A DNA stretch of 21,221 nt. Origin: Nemertoderma westbladi (lineage: Eukaryota > Xenacoelomorpha > Nemertodermatida > Nemertodermatidae). Positions 1-9,498 of the stretch are shown here, piece after piece. The notes beneath the pieces are model-generated. The model searched no databases. It was not told the DNA's origin and saw nothing but the letters and a program-made list of their open reading frames with translations. The translations under genes were made by a program, and so were the position numbers. How positions within the stretch are numbered: position 1 is the stretch's first letter; every line of letters begins with the position of its first letter. The stretch covers positions 1 to 21,221 of the forward strand of contig JAUCBJ010000402.1 in NCBI GenBank assembly GCA_032718475.1, written 5' to 3'.

Positions 1-1
1 G

Positions 2-235
2 CATCGCAGCTGCATTCGCTGCAGAAATCGCAAGGAAGCCATTGGTGAGCATTTTCTCGACGTACACCCTGGACAACATAGTATCGCACAGCCATTCACA
101 ATTCGTATAGTTCGCACATGCAAAGACTGGGCAGATAGGAAAATAAGTGAGAAACATTTCATCCAGCAATTACACCCCACACTCAATACACAGTACGTGC
201 AACCACATAACACTGGCTGGTACTGTGGTAGGTAG
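2..235 (+). pseudogene. Penelope-like element, C-terminal part of GIY-YIG endonuclease (cut by window edge)
   Basis: An open frame runs from the window edge to a TAG stop at 233-235, about 77 residues with no start codon in the window. It contains 'KEAIGEHFLDVHPGQHS', then 'RTCKDWADRKISEKHFIQQ' followed by 'LHPTLNTQ'. This order (Glu-His segment, basic segment, Glu in 'SEKHFI', final 'LN') is the C-terminal half of the GIY-YIG nuclease that Penelope-like retroelements carry after their reverse transcriptase. In that family the nuclease nicks the target DNA for integration. The VY/YVG half and the reverse transcriptase would lie to the left, outside the window. No stop interrupts the visible part, so this copy may be younger than the fragment at 14.6-15.2 kb. 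The family call rests on motif recall and is fairly secure. Confidence 0.65.
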
Positions 236-512
236 TGCCGGTAAATATAACACTTTTCTGATTTGCACGCAATAATTTAATAGTTTTTCGGACGCAAAAT
301 TTGTAATATTTAAATTTCTTCGGCTCCAAATTACATTATATCCCGTTTTGTCATATTGTATGTTTGCGTTATACTGTAGTTCAGTGCTCTTCGTTCATTA
401 TACATACAGTCGTGGTGCAGTCAGACAGTAGCAGTAGTATTGTAGTAAGTAGTACCGGTAGCTGGTTGACAGTAGTCTAGTTTTTTACATTTGTGAGTAA
501 TCTCCGTATGCC

Positions 513-573
513 CTGATGAAGGCCTGTATTTATATTATTGTTTGTTTTGCAATCTATAATATAGTGGCTGAAA
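513..573 (+). other. Possible decayed hammerhead ribozyme core of the Penelope-like element
   Basis: CTGATGA at 513-519, followed by AGGCC, is the start of a hammerhead core. GGCTGAAA at 566-573 could be the closing half, but stem II would be poor and its loop unusually long (about 45 nt). The position, about 280 nt after the stop codon of the GIY-YIG frame, fits Penelope-like elements, whose terminal repeats are known to carry small hammerhead ribozymes. Both half-motifs are short, so chance is a real alternative. Confidence 0.25.
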
Positions 574-843
574 TATTGGCAACTAAATTTTCTCTCGGTC
601 ATTCGATAATAGATCAGTCTCAACCTCCCCCCATTGATATGTTTCCACCGGTGACCCGGGCACGTAAGTTCATCTAGAAATTGCATGTAATTCACTGCAA
701 TTTGTAATATAGATTTCTGCTAAAAATATGGAACCTGAATTTATATTAAAAGCCGAGTAAACCCAGCACCACCCTGCACAACTATGGATGAGACTGCCGA
801 CCACTGCCATTGTAGAACTGATCCTCTGTGTGTGATCTTGATC

Positions 844-974
844 TATTAAATATTAGGGAAATAATGTTTATGAAGGGTCTTTCATCATGTGGATATATTG
901 AAAATGGAGGGTTGTTTACCGTATGGCCAATGGCGAAAGATTCTTTCTAAACAAGATTTCCCTAATATTTAATA
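844..974. repeat. Inverted repeat / MITE-like hairpin
   Basis: The 19-bp sequence TATTAAATATTAGGGAAAT at 844-862 has its exact reverse complement at 956-974. The pairing continues inward with small mismatches (TGTTTATGAAGG..TCTTTC against TGTTTAGAAAGAATCTTTC), giving arms of roughly 40 bp around a centre of about 45 nt. The size and shape are those of a small MITE or foldback element. No coding content and no clear target duplication were found, so the family is unknown. Confidence 0.6.
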
Positions 975-1608
975 TGAATATGTCACGAACAACGTCGTTC
1001 GGGTCAATTTAAACCAAAAATTCTTGATCTATGGCAGCCGACAGGCGAGAAGAAATGTGGTGGTCAGACAATTCCGTAATTCCGAAACATCTACTGAAAG
1101 AGAACTGGTATTGCTAATGCAGATTAAATTGGATTAATATGGAATAACATAGCTGATTGCGTGCGAACTGTGGGGGTATTGCATTGTGGGGACGCAGGGT
1201 CGGCGATGCATCATAGTGTGGTACTGACCAAATGTCTAAATATTCTGCATAACTGAATACCATAACAATATATACCTCCTTAACAGGTTATACAGCGGTG
1301 AATTGCGTTAATAAATAATAAAATCACTCCTGCGTTCTGTTGTCTCAACTACTGTTGCACTTTCTATCACAAATTTAATGATATAAAAATAATATAATAA
1401 CACTGCGCTACTGTCGCACTATCTTCTTGCAATATTTTCTACAAATTTTGAAATATATATTGTATAAATATGTGTGTGAATAATGTGGTTTCAATTGTGT
1501 AATTGGTAAGTTAATGTTGTTAATTGTCTATTTCTGAGTTTTACCATATATGTCTAATAACTAACTAGTTACCTTTATTCACCTAGTTTGTTACATTTAT
1601 TGTTATAG

Positions 1609-2415
1609 GTGTTCGGATTCTCGTCTTCGTGTTGGTATCCAAACGAATATCAAATATCGGCGTTAAATTTGTATTATGTGCGGGCGCCATCGGAGGAGGA
1701 GCTTGTATGATAATGTTCGGATTAATGGACTTTGCACCAGCAGGAGCTTCATATATTGCGCTTTGTTTTGCATTACGTATTATAGAATCAGCGTTTTTCG
1801 GTTGTTGTGTTCTTTCCGTCCATGTTATGGTGACTCATCTATTTGTGGAGAAAAGGATTTTAATGGTTGGCATTAGCCAAAACATGTTTGCTACTGGTGG
1901 TATAATTGGGCCAACTATAGGTAGCTTGCTATACACAGCTGGGGGTTTTATGCTCCCATTTGTTGTAGTTGGAACTTTCCCACTTGTCATGGCCCTTATT
2001 AATATGACTACATTGCCAAGCTTGCCCACAACACCAGTTAAACGAAACATCGCTATTACGAAACTTCTACAAAACAAAGTTAGTCTCATGTGTGCTCTGT
2101 TACAAATGGCTGTAGCTCTTTCTCATAGTTTCTTCAATGCCACATTCAGCATACATCTTGATGAAGAGTATGGAGTGTTACCTAGTGATATTGGATATAT
2201 CTTCTTAATTGTACCACTTAGCTCTTTCCTATCAAGTTTATGTTTAAGTGGTATAATGCAAAGATATCCAACTTTAAATCCTATGATAATAACAATGTTT
2301 GGATGTATTATTCAATTTATTGCCCTGCAGTTACTGGGCCCAACAGATATATTTGGAATGATACCTCACAATTTAATTATAGTCATCTTTGGTTGTGTTC
2401 TATTTGGACTGGCAC
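1609..2415 (+). CDS. MFS transporter, SLC18B1/vesicular-amine-transporter-like, exon 1 of 3 seen
   Basis: This exon encodes 269 codons of a multi-pass membrane protein. At least six hydrophobic segments are visible, including 'VKFVLCAGAIGGGACMIMFG', 'SYIALCFALRIIESAFFG', 'PFVVVGTFPLVMALINM' and 'LIIVIFGCVLFGLA'. 'SKRISNIGVKF' corresponds to the basic loop after TM2, and 'GGIIGPTIGSLLYTAGGF' is the glycine-rich TM5 motif typical of drug:H+ antiporter-like MFS members. The pattern recalls SLC18B1, a vesicular polyamine transporter in vertebrates; the substrate here is not shown. The exon is preceded by a TATAG acceptor (AG at 1607-1608) and the frame is open from there. The first ATG-like codons inside are not taken as the start, because TM1-2 must come from an upstream exon. 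It ends at the donor GTGAGT (2416) in phase 1. Confidence 0.85.
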
Positions 2416-2720
2416 GTGAGTTATTTTGCTTTGCTCATTACAGATATTATTGCTAGAATATTCATACACATTATATTTAGCTACTTACATTGTGGGGTGT
2501 ATAATAGCATTTTTGGGAATTTCTTCATTCTAGCTAATGCGGAAAAGAATAGATAAAATGTAAGAAGGAATCTGGAAAAATGCTGAACATCGCTTTGGAG
2601 AGAACCAATCATTAAGATGCACAATTTTTTCAGGAATTGAAAAAAATAATGACAGCATCAAATTAGTACAGTTCCTATAGCAGCTGCGTGGCATATAAAG
2701 TTTCTTTACATTTCATTTTC

Positions 2721-2796
2721 AAATTGAATAGTTCGGCAAATATCTGCCGTTTTTCCACAAATTGAATAGTTTGGCAGAAATATTCCGTTTTTCGAC
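2721..2796. repeat. Two-copy tandem repeat, 38-bp unit
   Basis: AAATTGAATAGTTCGGCAAA begins the unit at 2721-2758, and a similar copy starts at 2759 (AAATTGAATAGTTTGGCAGA). The copies differ at a few positions, so the duplication is not recent. It lies inside the intron and no function is apparent. Confidence 0.7.
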
Positions 2797-2989
2797 TGAA
2801 CCTTGCATGTGAGTACCCATATATAGTAAACGTTTTGTTTGTGTTATTTATAATATGATTTGATTATCATGAATAATCCGACTGATTCCCATCTGGCATC
2901 ATGGAGCGTCATCATGGATTTTGTGTAATTTGCAATTAATAATATTATCCCCAAGAACGGGTAAGACTGTTCTTCGTATTGCTTCCCTA

Positions 2990-3525
2990 CTTTCTTTTTA
3001 AGTTCATGTTAAGAACTGAAATCAAATAAGTTGGTCCCAGCCAAAAGAAGGGCAACCTATCAACCAGTGGATCTTTTCGTGGAATCTCATTAATCTCGAT
3101 TGCTGCAAAGCTATACAACATAATACTATTTAATCGCATCAGGGATCCTGTTGAGAGACTGTTATGTGGGAACCAAAATGGGTTCTGTAAAGGTTGTGGG
3201 ACCATGGAGCCTATTCTGGCACTTAGAAGGATAATCGAAGAGTTATCAAAAAAGAAAGATAGACAATTGGCTATTATCTTTGTTGACTTCTTTAAAGCTT
3301 TTGACTCAGTCTCCCGACCACATTCTGTTCAGTATACTGGCAGATCACTGTACGATGGTTCCACCACATTTGTGTCTACTGCTGATGGTGTCACAGATCC
3401 ATTCAAAGTCTTATCAGGGTGACACACTTCCACCATTCGTATTCGTAATTGTGGTTGATTATGTTCTACACATGTCCTTAGACCATCTTAATAATGATGG
3501 GGTGATTGTAACACCCCCAACTGGC
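2990..3525 (+). pseudogene. Plus-strand LINE, left half: reverse transcriptase fragment
   Basis: The clearest frame covers about 3040-3422 and reads 'KKGNLSTSGSFRGISLISIA' (RT finger motifs), then 'NQNGFCKGCGTMEPILALRR' and motif A 'FVDFFKAFDSVSR'. After a frameshift, the motif B remnant 'QGDTLPPFVFVIVVD' follows up to about 3525. This is the reverse transcriptase of an APE-type LINE (RTE-like or a related clade). It lacks everything upstream of the fingers, as expected for 5' truncation during target-primed reverse transcription. The frame stops at 'TPPTG', exactly where the other half resumes at 7201, showing that the minus LINE inserted here. The 5' boundary is approximate; imperfect matches at 2983 (TTCCCTACTTT) and 8053 may be the outer target duplication. 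Confidence 0.8.
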
Positions 3526-3565
3526 ACTACTACTAGGATCGGCATGCTGCATTGCAGCTGCATTT

Positions 3566-4764
3566 TTAAGAATGCTGTGCCGGCTTATCAACAAAATTGC
3601 ACCACCACAACTCCCTATCACCCATGACATTTGCTAGATAATCCGCATCTTCAAGGCCAGTGTCCTTTAAGATGCGTCTCAAGAAAGTCATGGGCTGTCC
3701 ACCATGCTTATTCACTCCATGAGGCTGCCAAAGTACAAGATTATGCACTGGCTGGACCTCACGGCGAAAGCAATGTCCTGCAAAGCGGAGGCGATTTTGT
3801 TCTAGTGTCAAGCTTGGGGGAACCAATGAGACACCTCCAATGTTATATAGTGTCTGGTTGGAGATGTGTGCATTGAACCTGACACAATGAACCCGGCGTA
3901 GCATTCTTGTGAATGTGCCGTCCAGAGATTTGGTGTCCTCAGCAGTTAGAGCCCAGCATGGACTCCCATAGAGGAGTACTGGAACTACTGCTGCTCTAAA
4001 TAACCGAACCTTAAGTTTCCGATTAATTCTCGGTGACTTCCAAATCCTGGAAAGTCTATTCAAGGCTGCCCATGCCTTTCCCTTACGTATTCGAAGGTCC
4101 TCACCTGACTTCCGGATCCATGATTCCAGGTAACAGAAGTCATCCACATGCTCAAGCATACCATCTTTTGAGCTTATGCTCATCCTATCAGAGACTTGCT
4201 GAGGACTTTCAAAGTTAACTGTCAAAATTTTGGTGAATTCCTCTAGTGATTCTGAGAGTACTCCTAAGTCATCAGCAAAGTCTAGATCAGTTAGGTACTT
4301 GGCAGGATTTCCTCGACTTCTGGAGCCAGTAGGTGGAGTTATCATCACCCCATCATCATTATGATGATCTAAGGACATGCGTAGAAACTAGTCAACAACA
4401 ATTATGAACAAGAATGGTGCAAGTGTGTCTCCCTGGAGGACGCCCCATAACACTTCAAATGGTTCTGTGTCACCGTCAACAGTAGACACAAATGTTGTCG
4501 AACCATCGTATACTGATCTGATTGCTGCAATAATTTCATCCGGAATCCCATATAATGAAAGTATGCTGAACATACGTGAGCGAGAGACTGAATCAAAGGC
4601 CTTGAAGAAGTCAACAAAGATAACAGCCAGATGCCTGTCTTTCTTTTTGATAACTCTTCAATTATCCTTCTAAGTGCCAAAATGGGCTCCATGGTCCCAC
4701 GACCTTTACGGAACCCATTCTGATTTCCACGGAGCAGTCTCTCAATGGGATCCCAACCTTCCAA
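3566..4764 (-). pseudogene. LINE reverse transcriptase and C-terminal domain, frameshifted
   Basis: Three overlapping frames together read as one RT. 4764 downward gives 'NQNGFRKGRGTMEPILALRR'. After a 1-nt shift in an A/G-rich run comes motif A 'FVDFFKAFDSVSR', then 'GVLQGDTLAPFLFIIVVD' (motif B). The frame 4378-3566 gives 'DLDFADDLGVLSES' (motif C, FADD in place of YADD), 'KVRLFRAAVVPVLLYGSPCW', 'LDGTFTRMLRRVHCVRFN' and a C-terminal His/Arg-rich region. Compared with the plus copy at 7201-8000, about 24 residues after 'LSESLE' are missing. Finger motifs 1-2, present in the plus copy at 3040-3180, are also missing. The 'LLYGS..W.LT...LDGT.TRMLR' block is a common C-terminal signature of RTE-like and related LINEs. 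Confidence 0.85.
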
Positions 4765-6779
4765 CCATTGAGGCGATCGGCTGGTGATTCAGCCTTAACC
4801 TTGGTGGTTGGTTGGCTTTTTCGACCAGCAAGCAAGTTGATCGATCTCCATGCCTGGGATGATTGCCTGCTGTCGTCAGCATCATTGATGGCATCAACCT
4901 GTTGGTTTATTAGCTCCTGTAAATTAACAGAGTACTGCCTGTTCAGGGACCTAGATGCAGCCTTAACTGCATTCTTGGCCGCTGTAGTCTGTTTGAGTCG
5001 GAACTCTTTCTGCGCCTTGTAGAGGTCATTTCGGCACTTCTGAATTTTGTTGTCAGTCCAGGGGGCCCATTTCCTGTTTCGAGGGTATACAGGAACTGTT
5101 TCTGCAGCTGCTAACTTAACTGCCTCTGTGAAGGCAGTATAGCCCTCACAGTGATCTGCCGCCTCAGAGGCAAGAGCCTCATACCTGTTGCTCAGCTGTA
5201 GTGTGAAGCTGGATCTCACACTTGGCTGTTGCAACAGAGAGGACCAGTCATGCCGCGGCAAGGCAGATTTCGTTGGTCTGCTTGCACGCAGACTAAGTCT
5301 TACCTTGGCCACAATAAGGCGGTGATCACTGGAGAAGGGTCGTAGTGTAGATGCATTATAGTCTTGTATAGAGCTCCTGTATTTCCTACGAAACAGGATA
5401 TGGTCTATCTGGGACTTGTGACCACTGGGTCCACTATGAGTCCATAGCTTTCCAGTTCGCTTCTTGAACTGGGTTCCAGCCGAAAACAATCCATTTCCAG
5501 AGATAAAATCCTGAAGATGGACGGAATTTCGGTTAACACTATTGCTATAGACCCAGGGCGATGTAGGTGATTGATGCAGACTTGTATTAAAGTCTCCCAG
5601 GAATGTTAAGAATGCATGCTGATCCACTCCATCAGTAGCTGCTTGTAGATTCTGGTAGAAATTTTCCACCTCCTCTACAGGGGCAACACTAGTTGGAGAG
5701 TAGCACACAATCAGAACGACCTTAGGAAACTTCTTAGCCAGTCTTCCAGAACATGAGAAGTGGCAACGGATGATGCGGTTAGAGATTTGGTCTATTTTGT
5801 CCAATGCTGCATGTGCAGTTGGATTCATCAATAGACCAATTCCACCATTGCCACTATCATCTGCTGAAGTGAGGGCGAGTCGCCAACCGCCCCCCATGTC
5901 CTTAATCAGAACCTCATCAGTCTGTCCAGTCTGCATTCGGTGCTCTTGAACACCCACTGCACTAAGAGAAAGCTTATCTGCCAAGGCAGTCAGCTCACCT
6001 TGTCGCATTGGGGACCCGAGTGTTAGGGTGTTTACTGAGGCTAGTCTAGTGACTTGCCTCAGATTCACCAATGGCTTTGTTGGTCGGGGTGGAACATGAG
6101 AGTACTTAGCCAGTCTTCCAGAACATGAGAAGTGGCAACGGATGATGCGGTTAGAGATTTGGTCTATTTTGTCCAATGCTGCATGTGCAGTTGGATTCAT
6201 CAATAGACCAATTCCACCATTGCCACTATCATCTGCTGAAGTGAGGGCGAGTCGCCAACCGCCCCCCATGTCCTTAATCAGAACCTCATCAGTCTGTCCA
6301 GTCTGCATTCGGTGCTCTTGAACACCCACTGCACTAAGAGAAAGCTTATCTGCCAAGGCAGTCAGCTCACCTTGTCGCATTGGGGACCCGAGTGTTAGGG
6401 TGTTTACTGAGGCTAGTCTAGTGACTTGCCTCAGATTCACCAATGGCTTTGTTGGTCGGGGTGGAACATGAGAGTAGCCTCCAACTCCAGAATCCCTCTC
6501 CCCCTCACAATCTGGCCTCCTGGGTGACCCAGGGTTTGGGCCAGAAAGGTCATCAGGAAAGGGATTCAAAGAATTGTTTGCCGCTCTCTCTCCAGTAGGG
6601 GGTGAGACAGGCAGCCGGTCAGAAGATAACTGACGCCTGTGAGGCCGATTGTGTCCAGTCATTCCACTGGCCTCTAGTGGTTGGACCTCCGCAGTATTAA
6701 TGTAATCCATAGTGGGGGTTGGGGGGTGCTTTTTTGCCGAGTCTGCTCTCGGGGCAAATACCACACCCTGGTTTGCCAT
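4662..6779 (-). pseudogene. LINE ORF, N-terminal region and APE endonuclease with internal duplication
   Basis: A 705-codon open frame runs from ATG at 6777-6779. Residues 1-101 are a Pro/Ser-rich leader. Residues 102-225 and 226-349 are identical copies of one 124-residue block that includes 'VGVQEHRMQTGQ', the catalytic Glu region of the apurinic endonuclease. Then come 'LVCYSPTS'-type strand sequence ('LIVCYSPTSVAP'), 'FLGDFNTSLH' (Asp/Asn, about residue 395), 'SQIDHILF' and 'FSSDHRLIVAKV' (Ser-Asp-His, about residue 485). The linker with 'RKWAPWTDNKIQKCR' leads to 'ESPADRLNGWK', after which the frame leaves the RT. The last ~25 residues are out of frame, apparently because of a deletion that removed the first RT motifs. 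The endonuclease nicks the target to prime reverse transcription. The length of this open frame suggests a fairly young insertion. Confidence 0.85.
5733..6476 (-). repeat. Perfect 372-bp tandem duplication inside the LINE endonuclease
   Basis: Positions 5733-6104 and 6105-6476 are two head-to-tail copies, each 372 bp (124 codons), so the reading frame is kept. No difference between them was seen on reading. The unit runs from CTTAGCCAGTCTTCC to GGAACATGAGAGTA. The lack of divergence means either a very recent event or an assembly artefact. It duplicates the N-terminal third of the endonuclease and is expected to break the fold. Confidence 0.9.
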
Positions 6780-7200
6780 TCCACAGGGTGGGTGTCGCAG
6801 TGGAGTCAGATATGAGGCCCATCACCCATATCTACTCTCGCGCACATGACCCACCATTGGCTGTGCAGCTCATCTGCTGGGTCATGCCCTGTACCCCTGC
6901 TGCCAGGTGCAGGTCGCAGTGAAGTGAACTCAGAGTGGACATGAGAACACTCTACTCCTGACCAGCCATTGGTAGATCACCATCTGCCTGGCCAGGCCAT
7001 ATACCCCTGCAGCCAAGTATATGGGTCCTTAATCCAGGACCAAGGGCGTCCTTATCCCAGAACGAAGGGGGTTCTAGTTACAGGACCAGATTTGCCCTAG
7101 TAAGAGGGTCTATGCAGCTACAGGTGGCACCTCCTTTATGCTGCATGGAGGTGGCAAGTTTTCTTGATCAATGACCTAGAATACCTGACCTGACCTGACC
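6780..7200 (-). other. 5' leader of the minus LINE
   Basis: Upstream of the ATG at 6779 lies about 420 nt of G+C-richer DNA unlike the surrounding intron. It contains two imperfect copies of a roughly 110-bp block: CCACCATTGGCTG..CCCTGTACCCCTGCTGCC and CAGCCATTGGTAG..CCATATACCCCTGCAGCC. Repeated modules in a LINE 5' UTR commonly act as internal promoters; that role is inferred only. The outer end is TGACC in three copies (7186-7200). Confidence 0.5.
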
Positions 7201-8050
7201 TCTACAAGAAGTAGAGGAAATCCAGCAAAGTCCCTTACTGATCTAGACTTTGCTGATGACTTAGGGGTACTGTCAGAATCACTAGAGGGAGCCCAAAGGC
7301 ACCTCTGTTCATTGGAGCAGGTTGTTTCTCATTTTGTAAATTCCAAGAAGACCAACATCATGACAGTCAACCTAGACAGCCCTCAAGAAATGTCTGATCG
7401 TAAGGGCATACATAAGCTCTATGGATGGTTTTCTAGAGCACATGGATGACTTCTGCTACTTGGGATCATGGATCAGAAAGTCAGGTGAAGACCTTCGGAT
7501 AAGTAAGTAAATAATCTGTCCAGGATTTGGAAGACCCATAGAATGAAATGGAACCTTAAGGTTCGATTATTAATGGAAGCAGAAGTATCAGTACTCTTAT
7601 TTGGGAGTCCATGCTGGGCTCTAACTGCAGTGGATACCAAATCTCTGGATGGCACTTTCACAAGAATGATGCGCCGGGTTCATTGTGTCAAGTACAATGA
7701 ACACATATCCAATCCGACTCTATACAACATTGGAGGTGTTCCATTAATCTCCTTTGCTTGACACTTGAAAGGAACCGCCGTGGACATTGCTTTCGCCGTG
7801 AGGACCAGCCAGTGCATAATCTTGTACTTTGGCGTCCCCATGGAGTGAATAAGCATGGTGGACAGCCCATGACTTTCTTGAGACGCATCTTAAAGGACAC
7901 TGGCCTTTAAAATGCGGATGATCTAGCAATTGTCAAGGGTGATAGGTAGTTGTGGCGGCGCAATTTTGTCAACAAGCCGGCACAGCTTTCTTAATATATA
8001 TGTAATATATAAATAATTCATCTGCAATGCAGCATGCAGATCGTAGCAGT
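7201..8050 (+). pseudogene. Plus-strand LINE, right half: RT motif C to 3' end
   Basis: The frame resumes at 7201 with 'STRSRGNPAKSLTDLDFADD', directly continuing the break at 3525. It then reads 'LGVLSESLEGAQRHLCSLEQ' and 'LDSPQEMSD'; stops and shifts follow. 'KVRLLMEAEVSVLLFGSPCW' and 'LDGTFTRMMRRVHCVKYN' lie at 7555-7700. From about 7744 the remnant matches the C-terminal region of the minus copy in other frames. The 3' UTR has an A+T-rich insertion near 7993-8020, then CTGCAATGCAGCATGC and GATCGTAGCAGTA, which match the 3' end of the minus copy. It keeps 24 residues that the minus copy has lost after 'SLE'. It carries more stops than the minus copy, consistent with being the older insertion. 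Confidence 0.8.
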
Positions 8051-9164
8051 ATTTCCCACCTACTTTAGTATATATTTATATTTGAAAATGAACAAACGGT
8101 ACATGTTTCCATTACAATTAAACTTACATCATCAGAATCCCCATCTTATAGTGCACTTTTATGACAATTTTCATTTCTCGTATATTTTTGCTGGAGGCGA
8201 TTATGTAAAGTGTAGTTATTGAATGTAATTGGCTGGAAGTTGAATTTAATACGCCAATTAGGATAATTGTAGAATGGGTTTTTAAATATATTAATATACA
8301 ACAAGAAAATTAAGATTGATGTTAATGCAATGGTATGTTATTGAATTTATTTTTAAAATTAATTTAACTATGCAAAAATTCGTCATTGTTAAGATAAAGC
8401 ACACTTTATAACTTACAATGAATTTCGTCAATATTAGAGAATTACTAAATTATGCCAGCTGGGAAATATTACCTACCCGAATCACTCAAAACATTAATAT
8501 ATACTACTGCCTTGTAAGGTACTGTATAATGCAATATCTGTCGGACTAATAGCTCGATGTCCCTCCGACATAGATATAAGCATAGATATAAAGATTGTAA
8601 TGGTAAAAATAATTCGACACAGGTTAGCAGCGATGATGCATAAATCCTACCAATATTCGCGAGAATAGCTGCAACCTTTACTAAAGGGAAATCCTCTCCA
8701 TCATTGAATCTTTTCCCATGAGATATTTACATTTTTGCCCTTGAGTAACTTCATTGAGCCGCTAATTGTCAACTAAGGGAAATGAGCAGGTTACAGTGGT
8801 ATGTAATTCTAGATAAAACAATAAAAAGAGATAATAGCTCAGGTTAGAGTTTCATTTTTGGTTATCATTAGCTTCACAATAACTGAACTAAGTTGTAATT
8901 AATTATTGGTCGATGATTGCATGATGGTGAAAGTTGGGGTGAAGGTTTATCCCGACCGTAAGTTGCTCATTCAATGGGCAAAGATTGGATATGGCTGAAG
9001 CTTTTCGTTATCGAGGTTTGATACCTACCCACAGTCAAGCTAACATCGAACTGTCATCGAACTGCTCTAAGGACACCCAAGTAACTACCAGATTTGATAT
9101 TTTATATGCAAATTATTATTATCTAATTAAAAACACATAATATTGTTTTTTGCATTGCCTACAG

Positions 9165-9302
9165 ATGGTTTCACATTCATGCCAAGTCTGGAAGTTCAGA
9201 CAAGAATAGCTATTTATAAAGAAAGATGGCCTGATTGTCCAGATACACATAGCATTGTGTCATCGACTTACCGAACAACCAACTCATTAGGAAACATGTT
9301 TG
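9165..9302 (+). CDS. MFS transporter, exon 2
   Basis: This exon follows ACAG (9161-9164) and ends before GTTAGT (9303), phase 1 on both sides. Joined to the previous exon it reads 'FGLAHGFTFMPSLEVQTRIA', then 'YKERWPDCPDTHSIVSSTYR' and 'TTNSLGNMFG'. In the MFS fold this is TM10-TM11 with its loop; 'H.FTFMPSLE' resembles the equivalent 'FVPSF' region of SLC18B1-type proteins. At 138 nt (46 codons) it has no stop. The exact phase match across a 6.7-kb intron supports a working gene despite the LINE invasion. Confidence 0.85.
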
Positions 9303-9498
9303 GTTAGTACAGTATTATTTAATCAGTCACCTCAAAATCTGTACACAAACTTCGTAGTATTATACTGTAGTACAGTAGTATTGGTATAACCATTTTTCCA
9401 ATAACTCGCTAATACTTTCTTTATGCTTTTTGTAAACATACCTTTATATTATACTGATTGAATTTGTCATAATAATATCATAATCTTAATCTATTCAG

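Larger units (their letters stand above)
236..1608. other. Non-coding DNA upstream of the first visible transporter exon
   Basis: No convincing gene is seen here. The stretch holds probable 3' sequence of the Penelope-like element, a hammerhead-like remnant near 513-573, a hairpin repeat at 844-974 and a weak transposase-like frame near 1031. The rest is A+T-rich. The part just before 1609 should be the end of an intron of the transporter gene. The minus-strand open frame at 477-695 has no recognisable content and is taken as chance. Confidence 0.5.
3531..7200 (-). mobile_element. Minus-strand LINE (APE endonuclease + RT), nested in a plus-strand copy
   Basis: On the minus strand the element runs from a 5' end near 7200 (TGACC repeated three times at 7186-7200) to a 3' end near 3531. 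The 3' tail GATCCTAGTA matches the tail of the plus copy near 8040 (GATCGTAGCAGTA), so the two share a 3' terminus. The total is about 3.67 kb, or about 3.3 kb without the internal 372-bp duplication. ACTAC (3526-3530) and TCTAC (7201-7205) may be a 5-bp target duplication. The order is 5' leader, endonuclease, linker, RT and C-terminal domain, as in RTE-like LINEs; the exact clade is not certain. Frameshifts and an internal deletion make it inactive. Confidence 0.8.
2416..9164 (+). other. Large transporter intron invaded by nested LINEs
   Basis: The intron starts with GTGAGT at 2416 and ends with ACAG at 9161-9164. Splicing at these sites keeps the frame (GCA-C|AT-GGT). It is 6,749 nt long, of which about 5 kb is LINE sequence. 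Outside the LINEs, 2417-2989 holds only a 38-bp tandem duplication. The stretch 8051-9164 is A+T-rich with no gene seen; the 62-codon open frame at 8034-8222 is treated as chance. Confidence 0.8.

Noticed and set aside
477-695. 72-codon minus-strand open frame
   Set aside because: No family recognised, it overlaps the hammerhead-like remnant, and its length is within chance.
3204-3627. Plus-strand RT as an independent host gene
   Set aside because: It is one half of the split plus LINE, with a frameshift and no terminus of its own.
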